Positions 26,668 to 35,238 of a stretch of 64,000 nt of DNA are shown piece by piece. A program made the translations under genes and the position numbers. The notes under the pieces were generated by a model that was not told the DNA's origin, ran no database searches, and saw only the letters and a program-made list of their open reading frames with translations. Position 1 is the first letter of the stretch. Every line of letters starts with the position of its first letter. The stretch is from Bacteroidota bacterium (GTDB taxonomy: Bacteria; Bacteroidota; Bacteroidia; Chitinophagales; Saprospiraceae): NCBI GenBank assembly GCA_020160935.1, contig JAIUPL010000001.1, positions 186,001 through 250,000 on the forward strand. The letters are read 5' to 3'.

Positions 26668-26997
26668 ATGATAGAGCCTCGAAAATTGATACTGGACAAA
26701 TTTCAGGAACACCTCGAAAAAGGTTTTACCGAATACTGTCTCAGGCACCAACTCGAAGCCAGCAATCACAACTTTTCAACCTACATCATTGATCAGAATT
26801 TAATCACATTGCCCTATCTCCAACGCTTTGCAGTAACCCGAGAGTACGAGTATATGATGGAAAGAGATGCCTGTTCTAAATCAATATTGGTAAACACGCT
26901 GGCACATCGTTTCAGTATTTCAGAGAGAACCGTCTGGGAAATCCTGAAAAATGTAAAAACACCCAGAAATAGTGAAAAAGCGAGAAACACCGGCTAA
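26668..26997 (+). CDS. small putative DNA-binding (HTH) protein, 109 aa
   Basis: The C-terminal part (VNTLAHRFSISERTVWEILK, about residues 77-96) reads as a helix-turn-helix; the N-terminal part is helical and Glu/Lys-rich (LILDKFQEHLEKGFTEYCLR). I do not recognise a named family. A strong stem with T-tract (27139-27171) follows, so it is a single-gene unit. It lies before the nucleoside-phosphorylase-type gene and could regulate it; that is inference from position. Confidence 0.55.
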   Translation: MIEPRKLILDKFQEHLEKGFTEYCLRHQLEASNHNFSTYIIDQNLITLPYLQRFAVTREYEYMMERDACSKSILVNTLAHRFSISERTVWEILKNVKTPRNSEKARNTG

Positions 26998-27138
26998 TGA
27001 ATCCTGAAAACAATGTTGTCGGTTGGGCTGAAAAGCCTTTTATCCATTGGTATTTGTAATGTGCGAAATAGTTGACCACGCGATTAGAAATAAAAGTAGG
27101 TAGACTTATTAATTCAGTAATTATGTTCGTAGACCAAA

Positions 27139-27171
27139 GCGGCGCCTGCATTTAAGGGCGCCGCCCTTTTT
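27139..27171 (+). terminator. intrinsic terminator after the small HTH gene
   Basis: The stem GCGGCGCC (27139-27146) pairs with GGCGCCGC (27157-27164) over a 10-base loop and is followed by CCTTTTT. It lies about 140 bases past the HTH gene stop and 45 bases before the next start codon. It could therefore also act as an attenuator for the nucleoside-phosphorylase gene. Confidence 0.8.
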
Positions 27172-27215
27172 GTGTACCGGCGTATATGTGATCACGCTTG
27201 TCAACTCAACGAAAC

Positions 27216-28361
27216 ATGAAAGATCTGACTGTGCTCCTTCTAACCCCGCTCCAACTGGAATTTGATGCAGTAGCACGCCATTTACAAAACCGCAAATCGA
27301 CAGTGTTGGAAGCAGCCACCTACGAAACGGGAAGTTTTGACGGCGCACACCACCAATATCACATAGTGCTCTGCCAGCCCGGCATGAAAAACGTGGAAAT
27401 GGCACTGGCTACCGAACGCGCCATTCAAAAATTCCACCCACAATTTGTCCTCCTGATCGGTATAGCCGGCGGTGTGAAAGACGTTCGCATCGCCGACGTA
27501 CTGATCGCTACCAAGGCATATAGTTATGAAGCAGGCAAGGAGGACGCCGACGGCTTTAAAGCGCGCCCTTCGGCTGAATCGTTCAGCGCCGACCTGCTGG
27601 CCTTCGCGCAGATAATCAGTCGCAGCCCTGACTGGAAAAAACGCACAGCCGACCAGGCAGCCGGCGCACAGGTATTTATGGGGCCCATTGCAGCAGGCGA
27701 CAAAGTAGTAGCCGGCGCCAACAACCCTACTTACCAGCGCATCAAACAACACTTCAACGACACCCTGGGCCTGGAAATGGAAGTAGCCGGATTTGCCACC
27801 GCCCTTCAAAAATACCGCCATATCCACAGCCTTGCCATCCGCGGCATTTCCGACCTCTGCGAAGGGAAATCAGAAACCGATAAGGAGAACTGGCAACCTG
27901 TAGCCGCCGACCGGGCTGCCGCGGTTGCTTTCGAACTACTATACCAACTCGATACATCCAAATTTATCTCGCCTCCTATGGACGCTAAAATGCTTGCCAA
28001 AGAAATTTACTCCCTGCTGTTTCCCATGCCCGAATCCTTTAAGGAAATCGGCAACGACTTTGCCAACGCCGCCAACAACGAGGTGCGGGAAATTTGGAAA
28101 AAAGTGAAACCGCTGTTTATTGAAGAGGTGAACGCATTGGCACAGTCGCCAGATGACCCCGATACCCAGGCAGATGTACGGAATAAACTCAAACGAGAAT
28201 TGGAAGGAAAAGCCGATTTTCAGCAGGAACTGGAAGCCTTGCTCAGCAAGGCCAAAGAACAGAATGCTGATAAAGGCAGCACAATTATTATTAACAGCAA
28301 GAACGTCGTGACAGGCGGAAACTACAACGTCACAGGCGACTTTAGAATTGGAGATGGGTAA
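27216..28361 (+). CDS. nucleoside phosphorylase/nucleosidase-domain effector-like protein, 381 aa
   Basis: Residues 1-245 form an MTA/SAH-nucleosidase-type phosphorylase domain: TVLLLTPLQLEFDAVARHL, LLIGIAGGVKDVRIADVLIA with the GIAGG nucleoside loop at about 83, LGLEMEVAGF at about 185 with the E-x-E ribose-binding pair, and IRGISDLCEG at about 208 with the catalytic Asp. Residues 260-360 are helical and unrelated to housekeeping Pfs. The C-terminal tail (INSKNVVTGGNYNVTGDFRI) is of a type found on many conflict-system proteins. Published surveys place such stand-alone domains among predicted immune effectors that would cleave nucleosides. Here that is inference, supported by the nearby SIR2-TIR/STAND operon. 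Start at 27216; a TTG at 27198 is less likely. Confidence 0.82.
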   Translation: MKDLTVLLLTPLQLEFDAVARHLQNRKSTVLEAATYETGSFDGAHHQYHIVLCQPGMKNVEMALATERAIQKFHPQFVLLIGIAGGVKDVRIADVLIATKAYSYEAGKEDADGFKARPSAESFSADLLAFAQIISRSPDWKKRTADQAAGAQVFMGPIAAGDKVVAGANNPTYQRIKQHFNDTLGLEMEVAGFATALQKYRHIHSLAIRGISDLCEGKSETDKENWQPVAADRAAAVAFELLYQLDTSKFISPPMDAKMLAKEIYSLLFPMPESFKEIGNDFANAANNEVREIWKKVKPLFIEEVNALAQSPDDPDTQADVRNKLKRELEGKADFQQELEALLSKAKEQNADKGSTIIINSKNVVTGGNYNVTGDFRIGDG

Positions 28362-28391
28362 GAAAAAGACATGTTGCTATGCCCTTTCTTG

Positions 28392-29129
28392 TCAGGGCAG
28401 CCGAAACTTCTTCCTGTATCCCTCATAATCCTGCTTCGTCATTTGCACCAGCATCGGCTTTTTATCCGGGTCGAGCCAGTGCATGAGTTCCAGCAGGTTC
28501 TCTTCGGTCATGGCCGTGCAACCAAGGGTGCCGGAGCCTTCCTTACGCCAGATATGGAAAAAAATGCAGGAGCCGCCTTCAGGCTCGGCAGGCAGGTTGT
28601 GCTTTACAAAAATGCCCCACTTGTATTGCTCATCCTGGCGCATCATCGACTCTCGGGCGTCCCAGTCCTTGTCGGTTAGTGCCGCATCTACAATCTGGTT
28701 GTAATAAGCCGATTCGCTGTCTTCCACACAAATCTGCGATTCGGTAATAGGCACATACGGCAATTTGAACGACACTTCCGAGGCCGGCGCATACCCGAAT
28801 GCCGTGCCGAAGCGAAACAAGCCGGCCGGTGATTTCTGATCGCCTTCTTTTTTCTGCACACCGGGTTTGGCGCTGTGCAGCCCACGCCCCCAGGCCAGGC
28901 CTTTCCGGCCGAGGTTGACCGGGATGGAAGGGCCCACCTTTTTCCACGATTTTCCCCGCTTTTCATACTTCGACAGGGTAGCACGTACGCTGCCGGCCCT
29001 GGGGCTGGTGACGATGACAAGTTGGCGGCAGTCGTCGAAAACGCCGGAAGGCGGCGCAATTTCATATAATTGAAATCCGCCTGTTAACAGAAACAAAGAT
29101 ATTATTGAAAAAGACCAATAGTATTTCAT
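28392..29129 (-). CDS. L,D-transpeptidase (YkuD-type) family protein, 245 aa
   Basis: An N-terminal hydrophobic segment (MKYYWSFSIISLFLLTGGF) gives membrane anchoring or export. The catalytic domain shows RQLVIVTSPRAGSVRATLSK, KSPAGLFRFGTAFGYAP and the active-site segment FFHIWRKEGSGTLGCTAM, where His, Ser-x-x-x-Gly and the nucleophilic Cys are in place. Such enzymes form 3-3 cross-links or attach proteins in peptidoglycan. It is transcribed toward the nucleoside-phosphorylase gene and away from the SIR2-TIR gene, so it is not in that operon. I start at 29129; a codon two residues upstream is also possible. Confidence 0.88.
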   Translation of the reverse strand: MKYYWSFSIISLFLLTGGFQLYEIAPPSGVFDDCRQLVIVTSPRAGSVRATLSKYEKRGKSWKKVGPSIPVNLGRKGLAWGRGLHSAKPGVQKKEGDQKSPAGLFRFGTAFGYAPASEVSFKLPYVPITESQICVEDSESAYYNQIVDAALTDKDWDARESMMRQDEQYKWGIFVKHNLPAEPEGGSCIFFHIWRKEGSGTLGCTAMTEENLLELMHWLDPDKKPMLVQMTKQDYEGYRKKFRLP

Positions 29130-29287
29130 ACACATCACAACTGTATTCAACACATAGATACATAAAAATACATTTTCACGGAATGTACCGTGCATATTAA
29201 TTACATTAGCGGCATTAAGAAGAACCATAATATGACAACGGTTACCTGGCCCTTTTCTACCAGAACCGCCTACCCAATTCCAGCACC

Positions 29288-30640
29288 ATGGATGAAAAAT
29301 TTTGGGAAAATCTGCTCTTTGCACTTAAACACCAGCAATGTGTTCTTGTCCTGGGTTCCGGCATTTCTACCGGAAAAACAGAAGATGGGCAGGAGCGGCC
29401 ACTGACGGAAATGCTTGCCAATCACCTGGCCGATCTCATCGAACAGGATAACAAACTGGTAGAGGGTGACCGCAATAACCTGTTTCAGATCGCTTCCGAG
29501 TTTGTAAATATCAATGGACTGACCACCTTGCACCGGGTTACCCAGACATTTTACGCACAATACACCGAACCCAATGCCTTGCAACTTGCACTTGCCTGTT
29601 TACCCTTTCACCTCATTTTTAATGCTGCCCCAGACCTGTTGTTTTACAATGCCCTGGAACGCGCAGACAAACTGCCCAAATCATTCAGTTACAAATTACA
29701 GGGATCCGAACGCAGCAAATTCTATGAATCCATTCCCAAACCTACTGCACAGCATCCGGTAGTGTTCAACATGTTGGGAAACTGGCAGGAACCCGGTTCT
29801 CTTGTACTCACAGAAGGCTTGCAACTGGATTTTCTGCAGGACGTTATCCGGCATCAGGACGCCATCCCGAATACCTTGCTGGAAATTTGTAACACAAACA
29901 AAAGCACCTTTGTTTTTGCAGGATTCGACTTTGAGCGCTGGCAGTTGCGCCTGTTACTCCGTGCGCTGGGCCTCGACCGCGACGCCAATATCGAGCATTG
30001 GGCCCTACAACCTCGAAATGCCTTGAAAAAAGATACCTGGCTGTTTTTCAAGGAAGAATATGGATTGTTGTTTCGTGATGAAGATACATTGGGCTTTGTA
30101 GAAGAGTGGAAAAACCGATACGAAAAGTCCGGCAGTGCTGTTGCAGCGCCCAATCCTGTTACTGTAAATGCCGTTCTGCTATATGCCAGCGAAGATGAGT
30201 CGTTTAAAAAAGAACTCGACGCACACCTGGCGCCCTTGCGCGAGCACCAGCACTTGAATACCTGGAATGAGGCCATGATCATGCCGGGACAAGAGTTGGA
30301 ATCTGCATTCCAAAAAGCCATCGATGAAGCACATTTGATTCTGCTCCTTGCCAGTGCGGATTTTGTCAATTCAGAAGACCTCTACCACCATCATCTGGAA
30401 CAGGCCATGGAACGTTTCAAAAGCCGAAAAGCAAAAATATTCCCGATTATCGTGAGAAATTTTGCCTGGCAAGGCTCCCTTTTTGGCCAACTTCCTATCG
30501 TCTTGCCCCAGGAAAACGGCGTGGTGAAACCTGTAGCAGAATGGGCTCAACGTGACACTGCTTATGCCGATATCGTATCTCTCATAGAACGACACATCAA
30601 ATACTTAATGGACGACCTCAAAAAATCTGCAGCACCATGA
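29288..30640 (+). CDS. SIR2-like / TIR-domain fusion protein, 450 aa
   Basis: The N-terminal domain (1 to about 260) is SIR2-like: CVLVLGSGISTGK at about 18-30, LIFNAAPDLLFYNALE where many relatives have a T-N-x-D motif, and HPVVFNMLGNWQEPGSLVLT where many have an L-H-G. The usual catalytic His therefore appears absent. The C-terminal domain (about 295-445) is TIR: VLLYASEDESFKKELDAHL, WNEAMIMPGQELESAFQKAI, LILLLASADFVNS, then HHHLEQAMER with a Glu at the catalytic position. TIR and SIR2 domains in bacterial immunity consume NAD or make signal nucleotides. Its stop overlaps the start of the STAND gene (ATGA), which indicates coupled translation. Probably cytoplasmic. Confidence 0.85.
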   Translation: MDEKFWENLLFALKHQQCVLVLGSGISTGKTEDGQERPLTEMLANHLADLIEQDNKLVEGDRNNLFQIASEFVNINGLTTLHRVTQTFYAQYTEPNALQLALACLPFHLIFNAAPDLLFYNALERADKLPKSFSYKLQGSERSKFYESIPKPTAQHPVVFNMLGNWQEPGSLVLTEGLQLDFLQDVIRHQDAIPNTLLEICNTNKSTFVFAGFDFERWQLRLLLRALGLDRDANIEHWALQPRNALKKDTWLFFKEEYGLLFRDEDTLGFVEEWKNRYEKSGSAVAAPNPVTVNAVLLYASEDESFKKELDAHLAPLREHQHLNTWNEAMIMPGQELESAFQKAIDEAHLILLLASADFVNSEDLYHHHLEQAMERFKSRKAKIFPIIVRNFAWQGSLFGQLPIVLPQENGVVKPVAEWAQRDTAYADIVSLIERHIKYLMDDLKKSAAP

Positions 30641-33600
30641 CATCTTTTCGATTTCCGGGTTTGAGGTCTTTCGAAGAAACGGAAGCCAACCTCTTTAAAG
30701 GCCGGGAAAGGGAAAAAAGAGCCCTTTTCGACCTAATAGCAGTGGAGCGTTCGGTCGTTCTTTTTGCCAAATCGGGCGCCGGAAAAACATCCTTGCTGAA
30801 AGCCGGTATTGTACCCATGTTCGCCGGATTGCCTTATCAGCCTGTCTTTATCCGCCTCAATCGGGATGCTCAACCTGTACTTCAACAGACAATGGCACAA
30901 ATTGCACAGGTATTTGGCGTTTCTCCTGTTCCCGGCCAGTCGCTCTGGGAATACCTCAAAGCAGTCAATTCCAATATCGCCAATACTACTCCTGTTCTGT
31001 TTTTTGATCAGTTTGAAGAAGTATTCACTTTATATAGCAATCCTGAAGGGAGACAAGAGTTTATAACACAAGTAGCCGACATCATCAATGGAACCGTGCC
31101 GTCTACACTTGAAAAAACATTGCTCACCCTCCATGCCGGCGACCCGGCACTTGTATACCTGGAAAAACCACCCCGGGTAAAGATCATATTTTCCATCCGG
31201 TCGGATATGCTGAGTTATATGCATGAACTATCCGATTTTATTCCCGGTATTCTGCGCAACAGGTTCGAACTAAAAGGCCTCTCCATAAAAGGTGCAACCG
31301 ATGCAATGGTGCTGCCCGCCGCCCTCCCTGACGACCATTTTGAATGCCCCCCTTTTCAGATTACGCAGGACGCCCTTCAAAATATTCTGAAAAAACTTAC
31401 CGAACGCAAAGAACAATACCATGAAACACCGGAAATAGAATCTTTTCAGTTGCAATTAATTTGCAATGAACTGGAAAAGAAAATGATTCAACAACACAGG
31501 CAAAACATACACCCTCTGACAGTTGATATCAACACATACGGCGGAACCCAAGGAATTGATGATTTGCTGTTCCGGTTTTATAAAGACACGCTTGAAGGCA
31601 TTACAGATAAAACACAACAACAAATTGCCCGTATTGCCATAGAAGATACACTCGTCCAAAATGAACGGCGCCTGAGCGTGGCAGAATCTACTCTTACGGC
31701 CATCTCCTTATCCCAAAAGGATGCACCCAAAAAGGAACGCCTTCTGCCAAACACACTGACACACCTGGTGGACAAACGCCTGCTGCGAAAAGAAGAGCGT
31801 CCGGGAATGGGCAATTATTATGAATTAATACATGACACGCTGCTCGGCCCGGTACTGCGGTACAAAAACGAGCGAAAGGCCCGGGAAGCAGCGCAGAATG
31901 CCCTGGCTGCCTTCCAGCAAAAAATGCGCAGGTGGGGAATCGCATTGTCCATTGTTACCTTGTGTATGCTGGCCACACTGGCATTCTTGTGGTATGTCAA
32001 TCTATTGCGCAATCAGACGCTCTACAACTTCCTGGTATTAAAATCGGAAGTACAAGCACAGCAAGACAACACCCTGGCATTTCGCCTAGCAGAAGCAGCC
32101 TGGGCCATATTCCCAGACAGTGCGGACGCGCAAGGTGGCATGCTAAGCACTTTTTATGGAAATTTGTTTCTCGCCGGCGATTCACTGTACGCAACACCCC
32201 ATTATTACGATGTCGATGCCATCAGCGCCCAACCTGGCTCAAAGTCAGACCTCGTATTATTAGTGCTCCCTGACCGGCACACCGTTTCTGTATTAAATCT
32301 TTCGACTGCCCGACAAAAAGAATATCGGCTAAATAACGCTTCCCTGATCGGGGATGTATTCCTTTCTCCGGATGGACAACGAGTGCTTACCATTCACCCA
32401 CAAGACAGCATCGCTTATGTCTGGAGCCTGGAAGAAGGGCGTTTGCTGTATCAACTCGTGCATACAAAACCCGTCAATACAGCAGCCTTTTCGGCCGACG
32501 GTGCTTATATTACTACCAATGCCTCGGATGAGTTGCAACGGTTGTGGACTTCCGATGGCCGCCTGGTACGCCAATACGCCAACCTCGCTACGAGCAATGC
32601 CTCTACTACCTTTTCGCCCGATGGCAAAATACTGCTGATAGGCAAAGACAACCAAACCATAGAACTTTACACGCCGGGCGCGCAGGCGCCCTTTGCTACC
32701 TTGAAAACAGATGGCGATGTAGATCAGGTGATGTTTGATGGTTCCGGCCAGTTTCTGCTTGTAAAAAGTGTAGATTGGGAAGGCAATGCGGATGTACAAA
32801 TCCGCGTATTCAACATACGTGGAATGCGTACTTTCGAAAAAACTTTTTCTGCAACAACCCAGGTGGTAAGGCTCGAAAACAACGGCTCTGAAATGACCGT
32901 TGTCAGTAATGATACTTTGCAAAAAATTCGATTGGCAGACAGTCACATTAATACCCTGCAAGTGCTGAATAGCAATACTCTTGCTGTGGCAGCCTCTCCG
33001 GATCATCGGTTGATGGCATTGTCTGCCCGGGACAAAACATTGCAGTTGATCGGTACAAACGCCCCGGGCATCACCCTTGCACATACCTCCCGCCCGCTTG
33101 GCTTTTTCTTTAGCACCGACAGTAAATTTCTTGTAGTTCCCGGTAGCGGTAAAAAAGTGCGCGTTTGGAGCCTGAAAAGCAACCCTGTTGCCCGCTTGGC
33201 CACCATTTCCCCACCCGCACATGCGTTTTTCAAGCCTGGTACTTATGAAATGATGGTGCAGGATTTTTCCGGAAAAACCTATTGCGAAGGCCTTGACGGG
33301 AAGCCTTGCTCCTCGCCGGAATGGTTGAAAAAAGGAAGCATAGCAGCCCTCGATGGCCAATCCGTACTGGCGCCCGCTGAACAAGGCTGGAAACGAATTG
33401 CCCCCGGATCGGGTATAACCATCGACATACCCTTACCTGACGTCGATCCCAACAACAACGATCAGGTGCGTGCTACTGCTGGTATCGCAGCGATGCTACG
33501 CAACGGGCGGGTAATAATTTATTCGGAAAAGCAAAAAAAAACCAGTCAGATTGAATTGGCCCCACATCGCAGGGCCGACAAAATGGCCCTTTCGGTAAAT

Positions 33601-34137
33601 GGCATGTACCTGGCCATACAGACCATAGACACGACGGCTACCGAGCAGGCTACCAGGTTGGAATGGTGGAATGAGGAGCAGGCAAAAATGTTGGACACTA
33701 CTTCTTGTGAAGAGCGTATCAATGATCTTGTTTTTTCTCCGCAAAGCGAACGACTCTTCATTGCAGGCAGAGCGCAGATATTCGAATGGAGGTTAAAAAA
33801 GGAACCCTTGCTACTTCTTTCCAACGAACAAATCCAGGGGCGGGGCGTCATTTCACTGGCAGTGTCTCCCAACGGGCACTTCCTCGCTATCGGAGGTTCT
33901 GATGGAAAAATACTGATCTGCGACCATACTGGCAGGCCGATCCATACGCTTAATCCGCAATTGGGTACCGTTCATGGCTTACAATTTTCGAATGACGGAC
34001 ATTATCTGCTTAGCAGGCATTTCAAAAATGCCGTCCTGGCCTGGCCGTTTGCACCGGATGTGCTTCTGCAAAAACTGGATGCACAACAGGCACGCAAACT
34101 AACCGAACAGGAAAAGAGGATTTATAAAGTTGAGTAA
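30637..34137 (+). CDS. STAND-type NTPase with transmembrane segment and WD40-like repeats, 1166 aa
   Basis: Residues 1 to about 420 are a STAND/AAA-type NTPase: an N-terminal FPGLRSFEETEANLFKGRE, Walker A AKSGAGKTS at 44-52, Walker B PVLFFDQFEE at 119-128 and a sensor-like IIFSIRSDML. One hydrophobic helix follows at about 432-454 (WGIALSIVTLCMLATLAFLW). The remaining about 670 residues are WD40-like propeller repeats (VFLSPDGQRVLTIH, AAFSADGAYITTN, LAVSPNGHFLAIGGSDGKIL). In STAND proteins the repeat region senses a trigger and the ATPase oligomerises. The membrane helix between them is notable: it places the two halves on opposite faces of the membrane if inserted once. Coupled by overlap to the SIR2-TIR gene. 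Confidence 0.88.
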   Translation: MTSFRFPGLRSFEETEANLFKGREREKRALFDLIAVERSVVLFAKSGAGKTSLLKAGIVPMFAGLPYQPVFIRLNRDAQPVLQQTMAQIAQVFGVSPVPGQSLWEYLKAVNSNIANTTPVLFFDQFEEVFTLYSNPEGRQEFITQVADIINGTVPSTLEKTLLTLHAGDPALVYLEKPPRVKIIFSIRSDMLSYMHELSDFIPGILRNRFELKGLSIKGATDAMVLPAALPDDHFECPPFQITQDALQNILKKLTERKEQYHETPEIESFQLQLICNELEKKMIQQHRQNIHPLTVDINTYGGTQGIDDLLFRFYKDTLEGITDKTQQQIARIAIEDTLVQNERRLSVAESTLTAISLSQKDAPKKERLLPNTLTHLVDKRLLRKEERPGMGNYYELIHDTLLGPVLRYKNERKAREAAQNALAAFQQKMRRWGIALSIVTLCMLATLAFLWYVNLLRNQTLYNFLVLKSEVQAQQDNTLAFRLAEAAWAIFPDSADAQGGMLSTFYGNLFLAGDSLYATPHYYDVDAISAQPGSKSDLVLLVLPDRHTVSVLNLSTARQKEYRLNNASLIGDVFLSPDGQRVLTIHPQDSIAYVWSLEEGRLLYQLVHTKPVNTAAFSADGAYITTNASDELQRLWTSDGRLVRQYANLATSNASTTFSPDGKILLIGKDNQTIELYTPGAQAPFATLKTDGDVDQVMFDGSGQFLLVKSVDWEGNADVQIRVFNIRGMRTFEKTFSATTQVVRLENNGSEMTVVSNDTLQKIRLADSHINTLQVLNSNTLAVAASPDHRLMALSARDKTLQLIGTNAPGITLAHTSRPLGFFFSTDSKFLVVPGSGKKVRVWSLKSNPVARLATISPPAHAFFKPGTYEMMVQDFSGKTYCEGLDGKPCSSPEWLKKGSIAALDGQSVLAPAEQGWKRIAPGSGITIDIPLPDVDPNNNDQVRATAGIAAMLRNGRVIIYSEKQKKTSQIELAPHRRADKMALSVNGMYLAIQTIDTTATEQATRLEWWNEEQAKMLDTTSCEERINDLVFSPQSERLFIAGRAQIFEWRLKKEPLLLLSNEQIQGRGVISLAVSPNGHFLAIGGSDGKILICDHTGRPIHTLNPQLGTVHGLQFSNDGHYLLSRHFKNAVLAWPFAPDVLLQKLDAQQARKLTEQEKRIYKVE

Positions 34138-34168
34138 CCACCATCTTTTCAAAGAAGTATTGATACCC

Positions 34169-35137
34169 ATGAAATATTCTAAACCCCTTTTTATGCTTTT
34201 GTTTTTATGCACTGCCTACCTGGCCTCGGCGCAAAAAGTTGAAAAAACTACCATGCACATCGTGCAAAAAGGAGAAACGCTTTACAGCGTGGCGCGCCAG
34301 TACGATGTCAGTGTGGCCAACATCAAGGCATGGAACAGGCTGAACAGTGAAGCATTGTACATTGGGCAATCCCTGAGCATTTACCCGGATAAAACCTATG
34401 ACATTCCGCCTCTAATGGACTATGCATTGTCGCAGGAATACGCCAACCGAATCCTGTTTGCCCGCGTACAGCGATACAACCACTACCTGTTCAATGTAAG
34501 CGGCGAACTCGAATTTTACATAGAGTGGAGATACGAAGACAACGGATCGTGGCGCAGGGATATACAACAGTTTTACACTTCCGCTTCTGAACTCGATGGC
34601 TACCTGCAACGCCTGAATGCCTTGAACGCGTTGCTATCCAAACGAGTGCTTGAAAATGAGGATCGAAAAAAGATTGTTTCACTGAATGAGGATATCAAGT
34701 CATTCGAAAGGCAGCATTTGGCGTATTTGGATAGAAAAGGGCGTAGCATCGGCCTGAAGTCTGCGGGCGAACCTCGTTTAGGTGATGTACAACCTGCTTC
34801 ATATTCAGGCCTTGTACCCATTTACCCCATTTTTGCTGCCATAAGAATGGCGGACCGGGCTCCGGTTCCCCACTGCCGGATATATGCTTTGGATAAAGAT
34901 GATATAAATCACCCGGGCTGCATGGAGTGCCTGACGACAAATTACCGAAATTGTGACGTCGCAGCCATGAGTGTTTCATCCGGAAATCTGGTGAAAAAAT
35001 CCATAGAACCCGGCTCTTATCACTTTTTGGTAACGACGCAGCAATCCGGCCTGGAGCGCATCGTGCTCTACGAAAGAAGAAAAGTAACTTCGGACGACGA
35101 CAAGAAAAACATCACGTTCTACGTGCCCGATTATTAA
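34169..35137 (+). CDS. exported LysM-domain protein, 322 aa
   Basis: The signal peptide MKYSKPLFMLLFLCTAYLAS-AQ is followed by one LysM domain (about residues 28-75): HIVQKGETLYSVARQYDVSV, then NIKAWNRLNSEALYIGQSL. LysM binds peptidoglycan or chitin-like glycans. The rest has no catalytic motif; a C-terminal part has spaced Cys residues (HCRIYALD, GCMECLTTNYRNC). It starts 31 bases after the STAND gene, on the same strand, so it probably belongs to that operon. The ATG at 34169 opens the signal peptide; a TTG at 34130 would overlap the STAND gene. Confidence 0.82.
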   Translation: MKYSKPLFMLLFLCTAYLASAQKVEKTTMHIVQKGETLYSVARQYDVSVANIKAWNRLNSEALYIGQSLSIYPDKTYDIPPLMDYALSQEYANRILFARVQRYNHYLFNVSGELEFYIEWRYEDNGSWRRDIQQFYTSASELDGYLQRLNALNALLSKRVLENEDRKKIVSLNEDIKSFERQHLAYLDRKGRSIGLKSAGEPRLGDVQPASYSGLVPIYPIFAAIRMADRAPVPHCRIYALDKDDINHPGCMECLTTNYRNCDVAAMSVSSGNLVKKSIEPGSYHFLVTTQQSGLERIVLYERRKVTSDDDKKNITFYVPDY

Positions 35138-35151
35138 GAACATGTTCTAAA

Positions 35152-35220
35152 GGATATGTCGGGAGGCGTCCCTCCCTGAGGCGAAATGATCGATGCAGGT
35201 TTAGGCTTCCCCGCATATCC
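35152..35220. repeat. imperfect inverted repeat between the two LysM genes
   Basis: GGATATGTCGGG at the left pairs imperfectly with CCCCGCATATCC at the right, and an inner hairpin GGGAGGCGTCCCTCCC lies near the left arm. No T-tract follows. It could be a processing or attenuation structure within the operon or a small palindromic element. Confidence 0.55.
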
Positions 35221-35238
35221 AAAACCGCTCCCCATATC

